Below the pieces are notes generated by a model. It searched no databases. It was not told where the DNA came from and saw nothing but the letters and a program-made list of their open reading frames with translations. A DNA stretch of 64,000 nucleotides from Hyphococcus luteus (lineage in GTDB: Bacteria > Pseudomonadota > Alphaproteobacteria > Caulobacterales > Parvularculaceae), in contig NZ_PJCH01000001.1 of NCBI RefSeq assembly GCF_002943565.1, forward strand, positions 496,001 through 560,000. Reading direction: 5' to 3'. The position numbers and the translations under genes were made by a program. Position 1 is the first letter of the stretch, and every line of letters starts with the position of its first letter. Of this stretch, positions 23,627 through 31,540 are shown one piece after another.

Positions 23627-24880
23627 ATGAGAGTCCTAATTATTGGAGGCGGCGTGATAGGCGTGACCACCGCCTATTATCTTGCCAAGGCCGGACATGA
23701 AGTTGAACTGGTTGAACGGCGCGACGGCCCAGGCCTTGAGACAAGTTATGCAAATGCCGGGCAGATATCTCCCGGCTATGCATCACCATGGGCGGCGCCA
23801 GACGTTCCGGCAAAAGTGGTAAAATGGCTTTTAATGACTCATGGGCCGCTAGTCATCCGCCCAAGACCGGATCCTGCGATGTGGGATTGGTTATTTCGTA
23901 TGCTGCGCAATTGCACGGCTTTACGCTATGCGAAGAATAAGGCGCGTATGACTCCGCTTGCCGAATATAGCCGCGACTGTCTCCGCTCGCTCGCCGCCGA
24001 CTGCGGTATCGAATTCGATACTGGTCGCCGCGGCACCCTACAGCTGTTTCGCACTCAACAACAAATTGACACGATAAACCACGATGTCGAAATACTAAGA
24101 CATTTTAATGTCAAGTTTGAGGTGCTTGATAGAAACGGATGCATCGGAGCGGAACCGGGGCTTGCAGACACGAAAGCAAATTTCGTCGGTGGATTGCGCC
24201 TGCCGGATGACGATACGGGAGACTGCAACCTCTTCACGACTGCACTTGCAGAACACGCTGCCGCGCTTGGCGCGCGTTTTTCCTATAGCACCGTATTTTT
24301 CGAATTCGCATCGGATGGCCGCATGGTAACCGGGGCGCACACATCTCGTGGATTCTTGAGCGCTGATGCATATGTCGTAGCGCTCGGAAGTTATTCTCCG
24401 AATGCAGTCCGGGAACTTGGTCTCGATCTGCCTGTATATCCTGTGAAAGGCTACTCTCTCACAATGCCTGTCAATGATGCGACCTCGGCGCCCATATCAA
24501 CCATTATGGATGAAACCTATAAGACCGCCATCACGCGTTTGGGCGATCGCATCCGAGTGGGGGGCACCGCTGAACTGGCGGGATTCGATCTCCAATTGCG
24601 ACAATCTCGCCGCGACGCCCTCGAACGGTCTTTTCTTGATCTCTTTCCCAGAGGAGGCAAACCGGAGAAAGCATCCTTCTGGTGCGGTTTGCGACCAATG
24701 ACGCCTGACGGTCCGCCAATCATTGGCGAAACGCCCATCCAGCGTCTTTACCTCAATACCGGTCATGGAACACTGGGCTGGACAATGGCCTGCGGTTCAG
24801 CGCGAATAACTGCCGACCTGATTGAAGGCAAGTCTCCAGAAATAGATGTTGCTGGACTTAAATTGGCTCGATTTAACTAA
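23627..24880 (+). CDS. dadA: FAD-dependent D-amino-acid dehydrogenase (DadA type)
   Basis: 417 residues from the ATG at 23627 (GAGG upstream). An ATG at 23597 adds ten residues and lacks a site. The FAD-binding N-terminus VLIIGGGVIGVTTAYYLAKAGHEVELVE is canonical (VTTAYYL after the glycines). ETSYANAGQISPGYASPWAAPD is diagnostic of DadA, and the C-terminus has WCGLRPMTPDGPPIIGETP and TGHGTLGWTMACGSAR. It oxidises D-amino acids to keto acids and passes electrons to the respiratory chain at the inner membrane face. No alanine racemase gene is adjacent. Confidence 0.9.
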   Translation: MRVLIIGGGVIGVTTAYYLAKAGHEVELVERRDGPGLETSYANAGQISPGYASPWAAPDVPAKVVKWLLMTHGPLVIRPRPDPAMWDWLFRMLRNCTALRYAKNKARMTPLAEYSRDCLRSLAADCGIEFDTGRRGTLQLFRTQQQIDTINHDVEILRHFNVKFEVLDRNGCIGAEPGLADTKANFVGGLRLPDDDTGDCNLFTTALAEHAAALGARFSYSTVFFEFASDGRMVTGAHTSRGFLSADAYVVALGSYSPNAVRELGLDLPVYPVKGYSLTMPVNDATSAPISTIMDETYKTAITRLGDRIRVGGTAELAGFDLQLRQSRRDALERSFLDLFPRGGKPEKASFWCGLRPMTPDGPPIIGETPIQRLYLNTGHGTLGWTMACGSARITADLIEGKSPEIDVAGLKLARFN

Positions 24881-24930
24881 CAGCCAAAAGAAATGTCTGC
24901 CATCGACAGCAAAAAAAGCGTCGCTCCAAC

Positions 24931-25365
24931 TTAATCTGGAATCCCCGCCGCCAAAGCGCCCTCCCGGATAAAGACCACCTGGATCAGCACGTCGCCACCC
25001 CGCGCCGCCGCCCAGTGTTCGCCGCCTTCGGCCGGAACGATGAGGACGGTTCCGGCCGGGAAAATCCGTTCCTTATCCGGATCAACTTCGGCGCCGTCGC
25101 CCCAGGACAACTCGCCCGACAGCACCGTCAGCAGCCGGAGACCGCCGCCCGCCCCGTGCGGCGGCAGGAAATCTCCGTCATCGAGCTTCAGAAGCGCGGC
25201 GAGCGGCTGGCCCGCATCGTTGCGAGCGAGAATGCTGCGCTCAGCGACCTCATGCACCGTAGCAAAGGCAAGATCGTCGATCGCGATGGGTGTCGACTCC
25301 GCCGCCGCCCCGCCGGCGCAGAAGAGTGCGGCGGCCATCGCGGCGAAGGGGGTGTGCTTTTTCAT
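24931..25365 (-). CDS. Exported cupin protein
   Basis: 144 residues with a clear signal peptide (MKKHTPFAAMAAALFCAGGAAAE, cleavage near AAA-ES). The mature part is a cupin: FLPPHGAGGGLRLLTVLSGEL, then FPAGTVLIVPAEGGEHWAA. A HW pair sits where a second metal ligand is expected. It is probably periplasmic. It lies 37 bases downstream of the TonB-dependent receptor, on the same strand, and shares its high GC content, so the two probably form an operon and came together. Confidence 0.8.
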   Translation of the reverse strand: MKKHTPFAAMAAALFCAGGAAAESTPIAIDDLAFATVHEVAERSILARNDAGQPLAALLKLDDGDFLPPHGAGGGLRLLTVLSGELSWGDGAEVDPDKERIFPAGTVLIVPAEGGEHWAAARGGDVLIQVVFIREGALAAGIPD

Positions 25366-25402
25366 AAGAGTATTCCTTTTGGCTAGAACTATTGAAGAGC
25401 AC

Positions 25403-27670
25403 CTAGAAGGCGAGCTTGACGCCCCCGAAGAACCCGCGGCCGTCCCCCGAGAGGTAAACGGCCTGGTCCGGGCGCGCCTGATCCGTGATCAGCGTCGAGG
25501 ACGCATAGGTCTCGTCAAAGAGATTGGTGATTTCGCCGAACACCGACACCGCCTTGCTGATCCGGTAATCGCTGCACACATCGACGACGGCGTAGGGGTC
25601 GTTATAGAGCGTATTGAGGTTATCGACCGGGGTCTTTTCCGGCGCCCAGCGCACGCTCGTCCCCGCGGACAATTTATCCGAGAGGCTGTAATCCGCCGAA
25701 GCGTAGATCCAGTGGCGCGGCGCGCCGGCGAGACGGTTGTCGCCGCGCAATGGATCGTCATGGAAACGGAAATCCTGATAATTATAGACCACGCGGCCGA
25801 CCAGCGCGTCGGTGATCTGCGCCGTCAGGCCGAGCTCCACCCCGAAATGCCGCGTCTTGTCGGCGTTGATGGCGGCGAGGCGCGCGCCGGACGTATCGCG
25901 CAGGCTGAGAAGCTCGTTCTCGACCCATGAGTAATAGGTCGTGGCGTCCCAGGCGAAGACGCCGGCGCGGCCACGCCATCCCGCCTCGATTGTGGTCGCC
26001 TCCTGCGCATCGAGATCGGGCGTGGCGAAAACGGCGGCGGCCATGGCCGGGTCGCCCGGATTGGGACGGCCGGGACTGCTGTTGGGCGTGCCGTTGATGG
26101 TGGCGAAGAGATCGTCATGGGTCGGCGGCTCGAAACTCCTGCTCACCGCCGCGAACACCAGATTGTCCGCATCCGGACGCCAGCTTATCCCAAGCGCCGG
26201 GCTCCATCCGTCATAATCGCGCTCACAGCTGGAGCGGACCCACGGGACCGCGCCGTTCGGCAGCGCCATGGTCGGGTTGCCCGGATTGTAGGCGGCGGCC
26301 GGCCGCGTCGCCCCGTCATAGACATCTTCATTGTCGCGGGTCGCGCGGGAATAGGCTACAGAAGGGGAAAGCGTGACGAATGCGCCGAGAGGAATGTGAA
26401 ACCCCGCGCTGAGCGACAGGGTGTCGGCGTCAAGTTCGTTGGCGCTGAACTGCGCGCCCTTCTCCCCCGACAGGTTGAGGTAATAATCGCGGTCCGCCGA
26501 TCCTGTCACATATTGCGCCGTCGCCTCGAACAGCGGCAGCAGACTGTCCGCATCAGGCTTGTAGGCGTAGCGGACGACGCCGGTCACGTCGTCGCTTTGC
26601 GTCTCGCGCACGCCGGCGACGATGGGAAACCGGAACATGTCGTCGGTTCTTGTATAGCCGAGCGCGACATCGAGGATGTTTGCGCCAAAGCTGGCCGTCG
26701 CCCGCGAACCGATCAGCCATTGTTCGGCCTCTCGTCGCGGCTGGTCGCGCACTACATTGGGGCCGGGATTAATCGCGCCCGACGGGGTGACGGTCGGCCC
26801 CGTGAACACCGACTCCGGATCCTGTTCCAAGAGGTCCGCCGTCAGCGGGCCGCTGACGTCGAAGCCGAGATCGGTATAGTCGGCGAAGAGGCGGATGCTG
26901 ACCGTGTCGTTGAGCTTGGCCCCGACATTGGCGCCGACGTGGATACGGCGGGAGTCGTTATAATCGCGATAGCCGTCGCGCCGGCTGACATCGGCCTGCA
27001 AGAGAGCGTCGTAATCCTCCGTATGCCATCCATACTGGCCGAGCGCGTTCGCCTGGCCGAAGCTTCCGCCGCTCAGATCAAGCCGCGCGCCTGGCGCCGA
27101 GTGCCCGGTCGGCGAAATGAAATTGAGCGCGCCGCCCCACACCGTTGCGCCGAGCCGGTTTGCCAGATAGCCGCGATAGATTTCGATCGCTTCGGCCTCG
27201 GCTGGATTGGCGAAGCCGACCACATAGGAGCCGTCGGCGCGGTTGGTCGGCAATCCGTTCTGAAGCACCAGAACGCCGCGCTCGACCGGGTTCTGTTGAA
27301 GCCCCGATCCGCGGATCTGGATGCGCGGCTGATCGTTGCCGCCGAAGAAATCCTGGATGATGACGCCAGGCGTCGCCGCAAGCGCACGCGACGCGGTGAG
27401 ATTGGCGGTGCTGGCGATGTCTTCGGTCGCGACCAGATCGCCGCCGCCCGGAAGCGCCGCAATGCGCTCGGCGGTCAGATCGCGCTGGCCGATCACCACG
27501 ATCTCGTCGAGAATCGTGGCGCCGGGCGCGGCGGACTGAGCGAATACGGCCATAGGGGACGCGGCCAGACAGAAGGTCAATGCGGCAAGATCCAGGTCGC
27601 AATCGCGCCAGCGGAAGAGAGAAAACCTCGGGCTCGACCACCCTATTTCTTTTGCTCGCCTGCGAAACAC
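25403..27670 (-). CDS. TonB-dependent outer-membrane receptor
   Basis: 755 residues from a GTG start preceded by GGAG. A hydrophobic export segment ends near PMAVFAQ. A plug domain follows (TPGVIIQDFFGGNDQ, IQIRGSGLQQNP, GLPTNRADGS) and a long beta-barrel ending in the aromatic GFFGGVKLAF. Such receptors import iron chelates, cobalamin or other large substrates using TonB. The ligand is unknown, but a Fur-like box sits directly upstream, which favours an iron chelate. The segment is richer in GC than its neighbours, and the antisense strand has a long chance open frame, as expected for such composition. A cupin gene follows in the same unit. Confidence 0.9.
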   Translation of the reverse strand: MFRRRAKEIGWSSPRFSLFRWRDCDLDLAALTFCLAASPMAVFAQSAAPGATILDEIVVIGQRDLTAERIAALPGGGDLVATEDIASTANLTASRALAATPGVIIQDFFGGNDQPRIQIRGSGLQQNPVERGVLVLQNGLPTNRADGSYVVGFANPAEAEAIEIYRGYLANRLGATVWGGALNFISPTGHSAPGARLDLSGGSFGQANALGQYGWHTEDYDALLQADVSRRDGYRDYNDSRRIHVGANVGAKLNDTVSIRLFADYTDLGFDVSGPLTADLLEQDPESVFTGPTVTPSGAINPGPNVVRDQPRREAEQWLIGSRATASFGANILDVALGYTRTDDMFRFPIVAGVRETQSDDVTGVVRYAYKPDADSLLPLFEATAQYVTGSADRDYYLNLSGEKGAQFSANELDADTLSLSAGFHIPLGAFVTLSPSVAYSRATRDNEDVYDGATRPAAAYNPGNPTMALPNGAVPWVRSSCERDYDGWSPALGISWRPDADNLVFAAVSRSFEPPTHDDLFATINGTPNSSPGRPNPGDPAMAAAVFATPDLDAQEATTIEAGWRGRAGVFAWDATTYYSWVENELLSLRDTSGARLAAINADKTRHFGVELGLTAQITDALVGRVVYNYQDFRFHDDPLRGDNRLAGAPRHWIYASADYSLSDKLSAGTSVRWAPEKTPVDNLNTLYNDPYAVVDVCSDYRISKAVSVFGEITNLFDETYASSTLITDQARPDQAVYLSGDGRGFFGGVKLAF

Positions 27671-27686
27671 CGCCCTTACTCCAATT

Positions 27687-27705
27687 GCTATTAATAATCA
27701 TTTGC
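27687..27705 (-). promoter_or_regulatory. Fur-like box upstream of TonB receptor
   Basis: The 19-base sequence GCTATTAATAATCATTTGC matches the classical Fur consensus at 13 of 19 positions and lies 17-35 bases before the receptor start. Alphaproteobacteria often use Irr or RirA instead of Fur, so this is suggestive only. Confidence 0.4.
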
Positions 27706-27798
27706 GTATATCATGGGACCCTGGCGGAAAGGTTGCGCCAGAACAAACTGGCCAGCTTTTTTTCTGTGAAATCGCTGGCGCGAAAGCTGAATGCGCAC

Positions 27799-28524
27799 AT
27801 GGCACTCTTTTGCTCTCCACATCCGAATGCGTCTCCGGACTTACCTCTTTTTGCCCGAATGGAATTTTTCGTCGGTTTATCGCCGGAAGGCCTCAATGCT
27901 GTCCGAGCCTCGGCGCACATGGAATATGTCAACAAAAATGACGCCATCTTCGCTCAAGGCGACAACGCAAATCGCGCCTTTGCACTGGCGGCGGGCAGCG
28001 TTCGCATTATCCAAACGGGAAGCGATGGCAAACAGGCTATCATCCGGTTTATCGCCCCCGGCGATCTTTTCGGAACAGTCCCGCTCTTCACCAATAACAA
28101 GCTTCCCGCAGACGCTTTAGCGGCTGAGCGCTCATTGATTCTCAGCTGGAGCGAAACGGACCTTTTCGAGCTGATCGACCGATTTCCAAGTATCGCAGTC
28201 AACATCATTCGGATCATCGGGGCGCGCCTGGCGGAAACGCAGGACCGCGTACGCGAGCTAGCCACTCAATGCGCAGATCAGCGCATTGCCCACGCGATAC
28301 TACGTCTAGCGGCACAAGCTGGACATAACGTGAATGGCGTCACGACAATTGGCATTCCACTACGACGCAAGGATCTCGCAGAATTTTCAGGAACGACCCT
28401 TCATACAGCCAGCCGCACGCTCGCAGCTTGGGAGAAAACAGGACTCCTGATGAGCCAAGATCAGCACCTAACAATCCGAGACATTTCGGCCATAGCACGA
28501 ATCGCCGATAAAGGGGGGCATTAG
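27799..28524 (+). CDS. nnrR: Crp/Fnr-family regulator, NnrR/DNR type
   Basis: 241 residues from the ATG at 27799. The longer frame upstream overlaps the receptor gene and promoter. N-terminal cyclic-nucleotide-like beta-barrel (ARMEFFVGLSPEGLNAVR, RFIAPGDLFGTVPLF), long dimer helix and a Crp-type helix-turn-helix (IPLRRKDLAEFSGTTLHTAS, then RTLAAWEKTGLL). It lacks the N-terminal cysteine cluster of FNR, as NO-responsive DNR and NnrR proteins do. A perfect NnrR-type operator lies 26 bases after its stop codon, and nnrS is nearby. NO-dependent control of the neighbouring genes is the best inference. Confidence 0.8.
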   Translation: MALFCSPHPNASPDLPLFARMEFFVGLSPEGLNAVRASAHMEYVNKNDAIFAQGDNANRAFALAAGSVRIIQTGSDGKQAIIRFIAPGDLFGTVPLFTNNKLPADALAAERSLILSWSETDLFELIDRFPSIAVNIIRIIGARLAETQDRVRELATQCADQRIAHAILRLAAQAGHNVNGVTTIGIPLRRKDLAEFSGTTLHTASRTLAAWEKTGLLMSQDQHLTIRDISAIARIADKGGH

Positions 28525-28549
28525 GCGCCAGTCTATATCTCATTCAGAT

Positions 28550-28563
28550 TTGCGCTTGCGCAA
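28550..28563 (+). promoter_or_regulatory. NnrR binding site (TTGCG-N4-CGCAA)
   Basis: TTGCG-CTTG-CGCAA is a perfect copy of the NnrR operator described for Rhodobacter. Its centre is 66 bases before the membrane-protein start at 28623. A class II position would place transcription start near 28598, giving a leader of about 25 bases. Confidence 0.75.
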
Positions 28564-28622
28564 ACCGATATGGACTAATCTGCTCTAAGTATTTTTGTTC
28601 ATTCTTTATCGGAACACATCTC

Positions 28623-29099
28623 ATGACCGACCTCTTTTTCGCCCGCGCGTTGCACGTTCTCGGCGTCGTTATCTGGATCGGCGGAGTATCAATGGCGACA
28701 CTCGTCGTCCTGCCGGCGGTTCGACGAGGGGAGTTCGGGCCGGACAAGCTAGCGGCCTTCCATGCGGTCGAGCGCCGATTTGTCTGGATCGCGCGGACCG
28801 CTGTGCTCCTCGTTGGCGTCACCGGCTACTACATGACGGAAAAGCTTGAGCTATGGTCGCGCTTTTTGGATGCCGCCTACTGGTGGATGCACGCCATGGT
28901 GATTGTATGGCTGTTGTTTTTCTTACTCTTATTCATCGGCGAGCCTTTCATCCTACACAGATATTTTCCTGGCTTTGCCAGACGAAACCCGGAGCGCGCA
29001 TTCTTTCTTTTGCACTGGTTTCATATTCTGTTGCTTTCGCTAAGCTTCATCACGATTTTGGGCGCAGTAGCAGGCGCCCACGGCTGGATTATTTTTTAA
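28623..29099 (+). CDS. Integral membrane protein, first of two paralogues (CopD-like topology)
   Basis: 158 residues with four membrane helices. The family-like start FARALHVLGVVIWIGGVSMATLVVLPAV and the central LWSRFLDAAYWWMHAMV and GEPFILHRYF recur in the gene at 36268-36804 (ARALHILAVVHWIGGVSM, WDRFLDSGYWWMHAMV). Conserved histidines in helices 1, 3 and 4 (RALH, WMHAM, LLHWFH) could bind heme or copper. Such proteins are frequently found with denitrification genes but have no assigned role. A perfect NnrR box precedes it, so expression should rise with NO or nitrite. Confidence 0.75.
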   Translation: MTDLFFARALHVLGVVIWIGGVSMATLVVLPAVRRGEFGPDKLAAFHAVERRFVWIARTAVLLVGVTGYYMTEKLELWSRFLDAAYWWMHAMVIVWLLFFLLLFIGEPFILHRYFPGFARRNPERAFFLLHWFHILLLSLSFITILGAVAGAHGWIIF

Positions 29100-29136
29100 A
29101 CGTAATCGAAAGTTACGATCGCGTCCGGCCGGTAAA

Positions 29137-29583
29137 CTAGCAGCTTGCAGCGGCCAAGTTGAACACAGCCTCGGCTCCCAAAGCAATATTCTCGACGAGA
29201 AACCCTAATGGATCATGCGCCCTCGCAATACTGAAAATAAACATAAATACAGCTAGCGCGGCGACCCAGAATGCAACGCGAATTCTTCGCGTCGCACCTC
29301 TTTTGAGAGCATAGCTGCCAAAGGCGATATACACGACAAGCAACACCACTTTAGCCGTCAACCATCCATGAACGAACGGGTACTGATCCACAATTGTGGT
29401 CAGCATCAGCGCAGCCGTCAGCAGAACCGTGTCAATCGCATAGCTCAGGAAATTGACAGGCTTCGCCATCACCCACCGAAATCCCAGAACATTGAGCGCA
29501 AAGCCTCTTAAGAAAAAGAGGCTTCCGCTCGCGATGACCGAGGCTATGTGGACGTTTCGGATCTGGAGGTAGTACTCGTCCAC
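29137..29583 (-). CDS. SirB2-family membrane protein
   Basis: 148 residues with four membrane helices. IRNVHIASVIASGSLFFLRGF, then SYAIDTVLLTAALML and GWLTAKVVLLVVYIAFGSYAL match the SirB2 family, first described as affecting invasion-gene expression in Salmonella. Its biochemical role is unknown. The conserved histidines HIA and HGWL suggest heme binding. It follows nnrS by 53 bases on the same strand and probably belongs to the nrdD-nrdG-nnrS transcript. Confidence 0.8.
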   Translation of the reverse strand: MDEYYLQIRNVHIASVIASGSLFFLRGFALNVLGFRWVMAKPVNFLSYAIDTVLLTAALMLTTIVDQYPFVHGWLTAKVVLLVVYIAFGSYALKRGATRRIRVAFWVAALAVFMFIFSIARAHDPLGFLVENIALGAEAVFNLAAASC

Positions 29584-29636
29584 GCTCGCACCCCATTCTC
29601 ATCTGTCGGCTTCTGATTGGCGGTGTTTAAGACGAT

Positions 29637-30878
29637 TCATGACTCCCAAAGCATCGGCCCGTAACGTATCGCAAAAAGTGCAAAAGCGCCGCTCCAAAGC
29701 AAAGCGGATATCATGAGCGCCAGGAGATAGGTTTGCGCAAGAAGAAACGGAGCGGCTACCCGCATTAGAGCGCCGGTCACGACAAGCAAATAGATCGCAG
29801 TCGTCCAGATATCGGCTGTACGATCGCGGCCCGTATGGCCAAGAGTAGCACGCGTCATGACCGCCAGCGTCATTGTCCCCATGGCGCCGGCGGTAAGAGC
29901 ATGCATCGCGGCGTGAGGCGGAACCGTCGCAGGTGCGAACGCTGCAATGCCCATCAACAAGAAAGAGGCAGGCAGCCATGCGTAACCGATATGCAGTATG
30001 AGAACGAGCGGTTCGCGGCCGGTTTTCCAGCCGCGCCAGCGCGCAAGCCTCACCCAATGGATGACGCTAGCAAGAATCAAAAGAAACCCCGTAGTTTCGC
30101 TGCCCGGCATGAATGACCAACCGAGAAGCGCAAGTCCGGCGGCGCCGAGCGCCATATTGTCGAACAATCCGGCCTGTGCGGGAAGGTCAGTTTCCCCTCT
30201 CTGCGCAAGCCAATTTCGAGTGAAGCTTGGAACGATGCGCCCGCCGATCAGCGTAATCAGCAGCGCAATCACGCCAATTGCAAGATGCTCAATGAATTCA
30301 TGAAACGCACTACCCAGCACGCTAGCATGAAATCCAATATTCGTGAACGCCAGCAATGTCGCCATTACACATACGGGAATATTTCGAATATTCTTTCCAG
30401 CGATGACCTCGCGCCACATCATAGCCGCAAGGGAGATCAAAAATAAGGAATCAACGCCTCCTGCAGCCACCGACCCGATAATCCCTGATGCGAGCATCGC
30501 GACTCGACCTGCAGCCCATAATGCAAATAAAAGCATTAGCCGCACGCCGAGGACCGGGAGACGACCCGTCCAGTTCGGTACGGCCGTTAACAAGAAGCCC
30601 GCGATGATCGCGGCGAGATAGCCGTAAAGCAACTCATGGACATGCCATTCCGGCGCAGACATGAGGCCAACAACGCCGGCTCCTGTACTGTAGATGTAAA
30701 TCCAGTATGGCACGGATAGCGCCGCCCAGACCGCGCCAAAAAAGAAAAAAGGTCGAAAGCCGTAACTGAAAAGAGCCGGCCCGGAATAATCTTTTCGCGC
30801 AGCAAGCAGTTCTTTCGGCGCGCCCTTGGCGAAAAGTAATTCAAACAATCTCTGCACGGCGCACCTCGAATTGATCAA
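29637..30878 (-). CDS. nnrS: NnrS heme-copper membrane protein
   Basis: 413 residues with about 12 membrane helices, as usual for NnrS. Motifs: FSYGFRPFFFFGAVWA near the N-terminus, EWHVHELLYGYLAAIIAGFLLTAVPNWTGR with conserved histidines, and THAAMHALTAGAMGTMTLAVMTR-type text near the end (AMHALTAGAMGTMTLAVM). NnrS proteins are heme- and copper-containing and protect cells from NO and iron-nitrosyl stress. The start overlaps the end of nrdG by 38 bases. A GTG at 30857 is another possible start. Placement with class III ribonucleotide reductase suggests joint NO-linked expression. Confidence 0.93.
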   Translation of the reverse strand: MINSRCAVQRLFELLFAKGAPKELLAARKDYSGPALFSYGFRPFFFFGAVWAALSVPYWIYIYSTGAGVVGLMSAPEWHVHELLYGYLAAIIAGFLLTAVPNWTGRLPVLGVRLMLLFALWAAGRVAMLASGIIGSVAAGGVDSLFLISLAAMMWREVIAGKNIRNIPVCVMATLLAFTNIGFHASVLGSAFHEFIEHLAIGVIALLITLIGGRIVPSFTRNWLAQRGETDLPAQAGLFDNMALGAAGLALLGWSFMPGSETTGFLLILASVIHWVRLARWRGWKTGREPLVLILHIGYAWLPASFLLMGIAAFAPATVPPHAAMHALTAGAMGTMTLAVMTRATLGHTGRDRTADIWTTAIYLLVVTGALMRVAAPFLLAQTYLLALMISALLWSGAFALFAIRYGPMLWES

Positions 30879-31539
30879 ACATGGCGGCTGTGTCGGAAAG
30901 AAAAGCCGGATCCTGCAACATATCGTCGCCGGGCCATGCTTTTTGATCCGGAGTTCGCGCTTCCTGCAAAACGTACCGGCGCACGCCCATTTCTCGCAGC
31001 ATCGACGCCATCACACAAATTTCGGTCTTGCCGATTCGCCCCGGCCATACAGTCGTGCGAACTTCGTAAGGAACGCCTGACGTCACGAGGATTTTCAAAG
31101 AAGCGCGCGCTTTCTCACCGACGTCAGCGCCCGTCACCTTGCGGTAGTCGTCGAAAGCCGCCTTGACGTCAAATCCGACCCAATCGAGGAAAGGGAGCGC
31201 TGCTTCAAACAAGGACGGATTTGTTCCTGCGGTATGAAGGCCGACCTCAAAACCGCGCGCCCGCATCGACGCCATTGCCGGAATCAACGCTGCTTGCGCT
31301 AAAGGCTCGCCGCCGCTGAATACCACGGCGTCCAAGAATTCCTTGCGACGAGCGATTGCCCAAAGAACATGCTCAAAAGTCAACTGCCCCGCCGACCTCG
31401 CCGGTATCAGATCCGGATTATGGCAATAGCCGCAACGCAAGGGGCAGCCCTGGCAAAAAATAACGGCCGCAAGTCTGCCCGGATAATCGACCGTGCTGAA
31501 CGGCTCGAAGCCGCCGATCCGCAACAACGTCGTATCCAT
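30841..31539 (-). CDS. nrdG: Anaerobic ribonucleotide reductase activating protein NrdG
   Basis: 232 residues from the ATG at 31539. Radical-SAM enzyme that generates the glycyl radical on NrdD. The cluster motif is CPLRCGYCHNPD (three cysteines), followed by VVFSGGEPLAQ, the SAM-binding GGE motif. It starts one base after the nrdD stop codon. It overlaps nnrS, so nrdD-nrdG-nnrS is one operon. Confidence 0.93.
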   Translation of the reverse strand: MDTTLLRIGGFEPFSTVDYPGRLAAVIFCQGCPLRCGYCHNPDLIPARSAGQLTFEHVLWAIARRKEFLDAVVFSGGEPLAQAALIPAMASMRARGFEVGLHTAGTNPSLFEAALPFLDWVGFDVKAAFDDYRKVTGADVGEKARASLKILVTSGVPYEVRTTVWPGRIGKTEICVMASMLREMGVRRYVLQEARTPDQKAWPGDDMLQDPAFLSDTAAMFDQFEVRRAEIV

Positions 31540-31540
31540 T

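Noticed and set aside
26117-27694. 525-codon plus-strand open frame opposite the TonB receptor
   Set aside because: It is the antisense of a GC-rich, well-supported receptor gene, has arginine-rich low-complexity text and no family resemblance.
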